Below the pieces are notes generated by a model. That model was given only the letters and a program-made list of their open reading frames with translations, ran no database searches and was not told the DNA's origin. From Synergistaceae bacterium UBA1037 (lineage in GTDB: Bacteria; Synergistota; Synergistia; Synergistales; Synergistaceae), in assembly GCA_002316795.1 (NCBI GenBank), contig DCEE01000028.1:1-6862 (forward strand): a DNA stretch of 6,862 nucleotides, written 5' to 3'. This document shows positions 5,953-6,862 of the stretch, one piece after another (positions within the stretch are counted from its first letter, which is position 1; each line of letters opens with the position of its first letter). The translations under genes and the position numbers were made by a program.

Positions 5953-5955
5953 AGC

Positions 5956-6862
5956 CTACTGACCGAGGATCTTCCTTATCTTTTCCAGTCCTGCGAATGT
6001 TTCCTTCATCGAAGAGCCAAGCATGGACTGCCTGATCTCAAAGATGTCCTTATATATCATGTAGTTTTTGTGGTCTGTTTCAAACCGTCCTCTGAATGTT
6101 ATCCATTCCTTCATTGTTGCTTTCAGGTCTTCAATATCCCCTACACCGTATGCCGCCACTGCGACGTCAGCCATCAGTCCGCCCTCGCTTCTGCTGGGAA
6201 TGTTGTATGCGCCTCCAAGTATGTCCGCCTTGATCTGCGTCCAGAGCGGGCTTTTGCTCCCGCCCTCGGTGCCGATTATCTCTTTGATCGGGATGCCGCA
6301 ATCCCTGTAGACCTGTATCATCTGGGCATATTCAAAGGCAATGGCCTCAAGTATCGATCTCCACATGGCAGCCTTGTCACTGGATCCATAAAGCCCCATG
6401 AAAGCTCCGCACGCACCGGGCATATCGGGTCCCGCTCCCTGGAGATAGGGGTAAAAAAGTATCCCGAGGGATCCCGGAGGGACCTCCCCGGCAAGCGCAT
6501 CCATTTCGGAGTAGAAAGATGGGTCTCCCGGGCATCCCGCAACGTTGTCCCTGAACCATCGGAGGGAGAGGCCTCCAGCCCTTATCATGCTCCAATAGAA
6601 GTATGAATCCTCAAGCGTCCCTGTCGCAAACATCATCCCCGGCGAAAGGGATATCTTTTCAACCATCTCATCGACCGCTACCGCAAATATCGATGCCGTG
6701 CCTGCCACATCAGTACTAAGTCCCGGTTCAAGAAGGCCTGACGCAAGTGCGGACTGCATCGTGTCTCCCGCTCCGGCAACTATCGGGATCCCGGCAGGAA
6801 GCCCCACCTTTTCCGCCTCTTCCGGACACAGGTATCCTACAACATCCCATGGTTTGACTATC
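5956..6862 (-). CDS. FGGY-family carbohydrate kinase, C-terminal part (cut by the window edge)
   Basis: 301 residues are visible; the frame is open to the edge, so roughly the first 200 residues of a typical 500-residue kinase are missing. It should phosphorylate a sugar or polyol with ATP. GAGDT (30-34) holds the catalytic aspartate, Asp33, at the junction to the C-terminal domain. GTEGGSKSPLWTQIKADILG (197-216) is the second FGGY signature and ATP-site segment, followed by SEGGLMADVAVAAYGVG. Upstream residues IVKPWDVVGYL and LPAGIPIVAG are typical of the family, so a GTG at 6807 is internal, not the start. Resemblance is nearest to xylulokinase-type members, but the sugar site is largely in the missing half, so no symbol is given. 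It converges on the CoA-transferase genes and shares their terminator. Confidence 0.9.
   Translation of the reverse strand, partial: IVKPWDVVGYLCPEEAEKVGLPAGIPIVAGAGDTMQSALASGLLEPGLSTDVAGTASIFAVAVDEMVEKISLSPGMMFATGTLEDSYFYWSMIRAGGLSLRWFRDNVAGCPGDPSFYSEMDALAGEVPPGSLGILFYPYLQGAGPDMPGACGAFMGLYGSSDKAAMWRSILEAIAFEYAQMIQVYRDCGIPIKEIIGTEGGSKSPLWTQIKADILGGAYNIPSRSEGGLMADVAVAAYGVGDIEDLKATMKEWITFRGRFETDHKNYMIYKDIFEIRQSMLGSSMKETFAGLEKIRKILGQ

Noticed and set aside
6070..6606. Plus-strand open frame of 178 codons opposite the FGGY kinase
   Set aside because: Fully antisense to conserved kinase signatures and without recognisable sequence of its own.

Overview
This 6.9-kb bacterial window holds five complete genes, one gene cut by the right edge, and what looks like the upstream region of another gene just beyond the left edge. 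The coding DNA has moderate to high GC, and the gene content suggests an anaerobe that ferments amino acids: a RocB-type M20 hydrolase next to a two-subunit 3-oxoacid/acetate CoA-transferase. Strong Shine-Dalgarno sequences and tightly packed genes fit Synergistota or a Clostridia-like lineage. I lean to Synergistota, but that is inference from content and style, not a search result.

Layout. Positions 1-531 contain no convincing gene. At the far left, a minus-strand AAGGAGG (11-17) sits where a ribosome binding site would serve a start codon just outside the window. Behind it are two hairpins, a candidate promoter (176-204) and an overlapping palindrome (164-175), together looking like a regulated 5' leader. 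Positions 181-420 are about 21% GC by hand count and carry a 14-codon ORF with a very good Shine-Dalgarno, possibly a leader peptide or a gene remnant. Positions 532-2589 (minus) hold a GNAT acetyltransferase followed, with no spacer (TAAATG), by a short Ski2-like DExH helicase. Positions 2590-2789 are the leader of that pair, with a TATAAT box and possible competing hairpins.

Positions 2790-4403 (minus) encode a RocB-like M20 metallohydrolase, best started at a TTG. It is divergent, across about 120 bp, from the CoA-transferase genes at 4527-5234 (A) and 5218-5886 (B), which overlap by 17 bp. A hairpin with T-rich flanks (5918-5952) separates these from a convergent FGGY-family sugar kinase (5956 to beyond 6862, minus) whose N-terminal half lies outside the window.

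Working together: RocB-like hydrolases are linked to arginine/amino-acid use, and the CoA-transferase moves CoA between short-chain acyl groups, so the divergent pair plausibly serves amino-acid catabolism. The GNAT-helicase pair looks like a separate, translationally coupled unit, probably acting on RNA or ribonucleoprotein, though its role is unknown. I see no CRISPR array, tRNA, rRNA, insertion sequence or clear defence system. Nothing here proves a new system; the best leads are the GNAT-helicase pair and the structured, AT-rich left-edge region.
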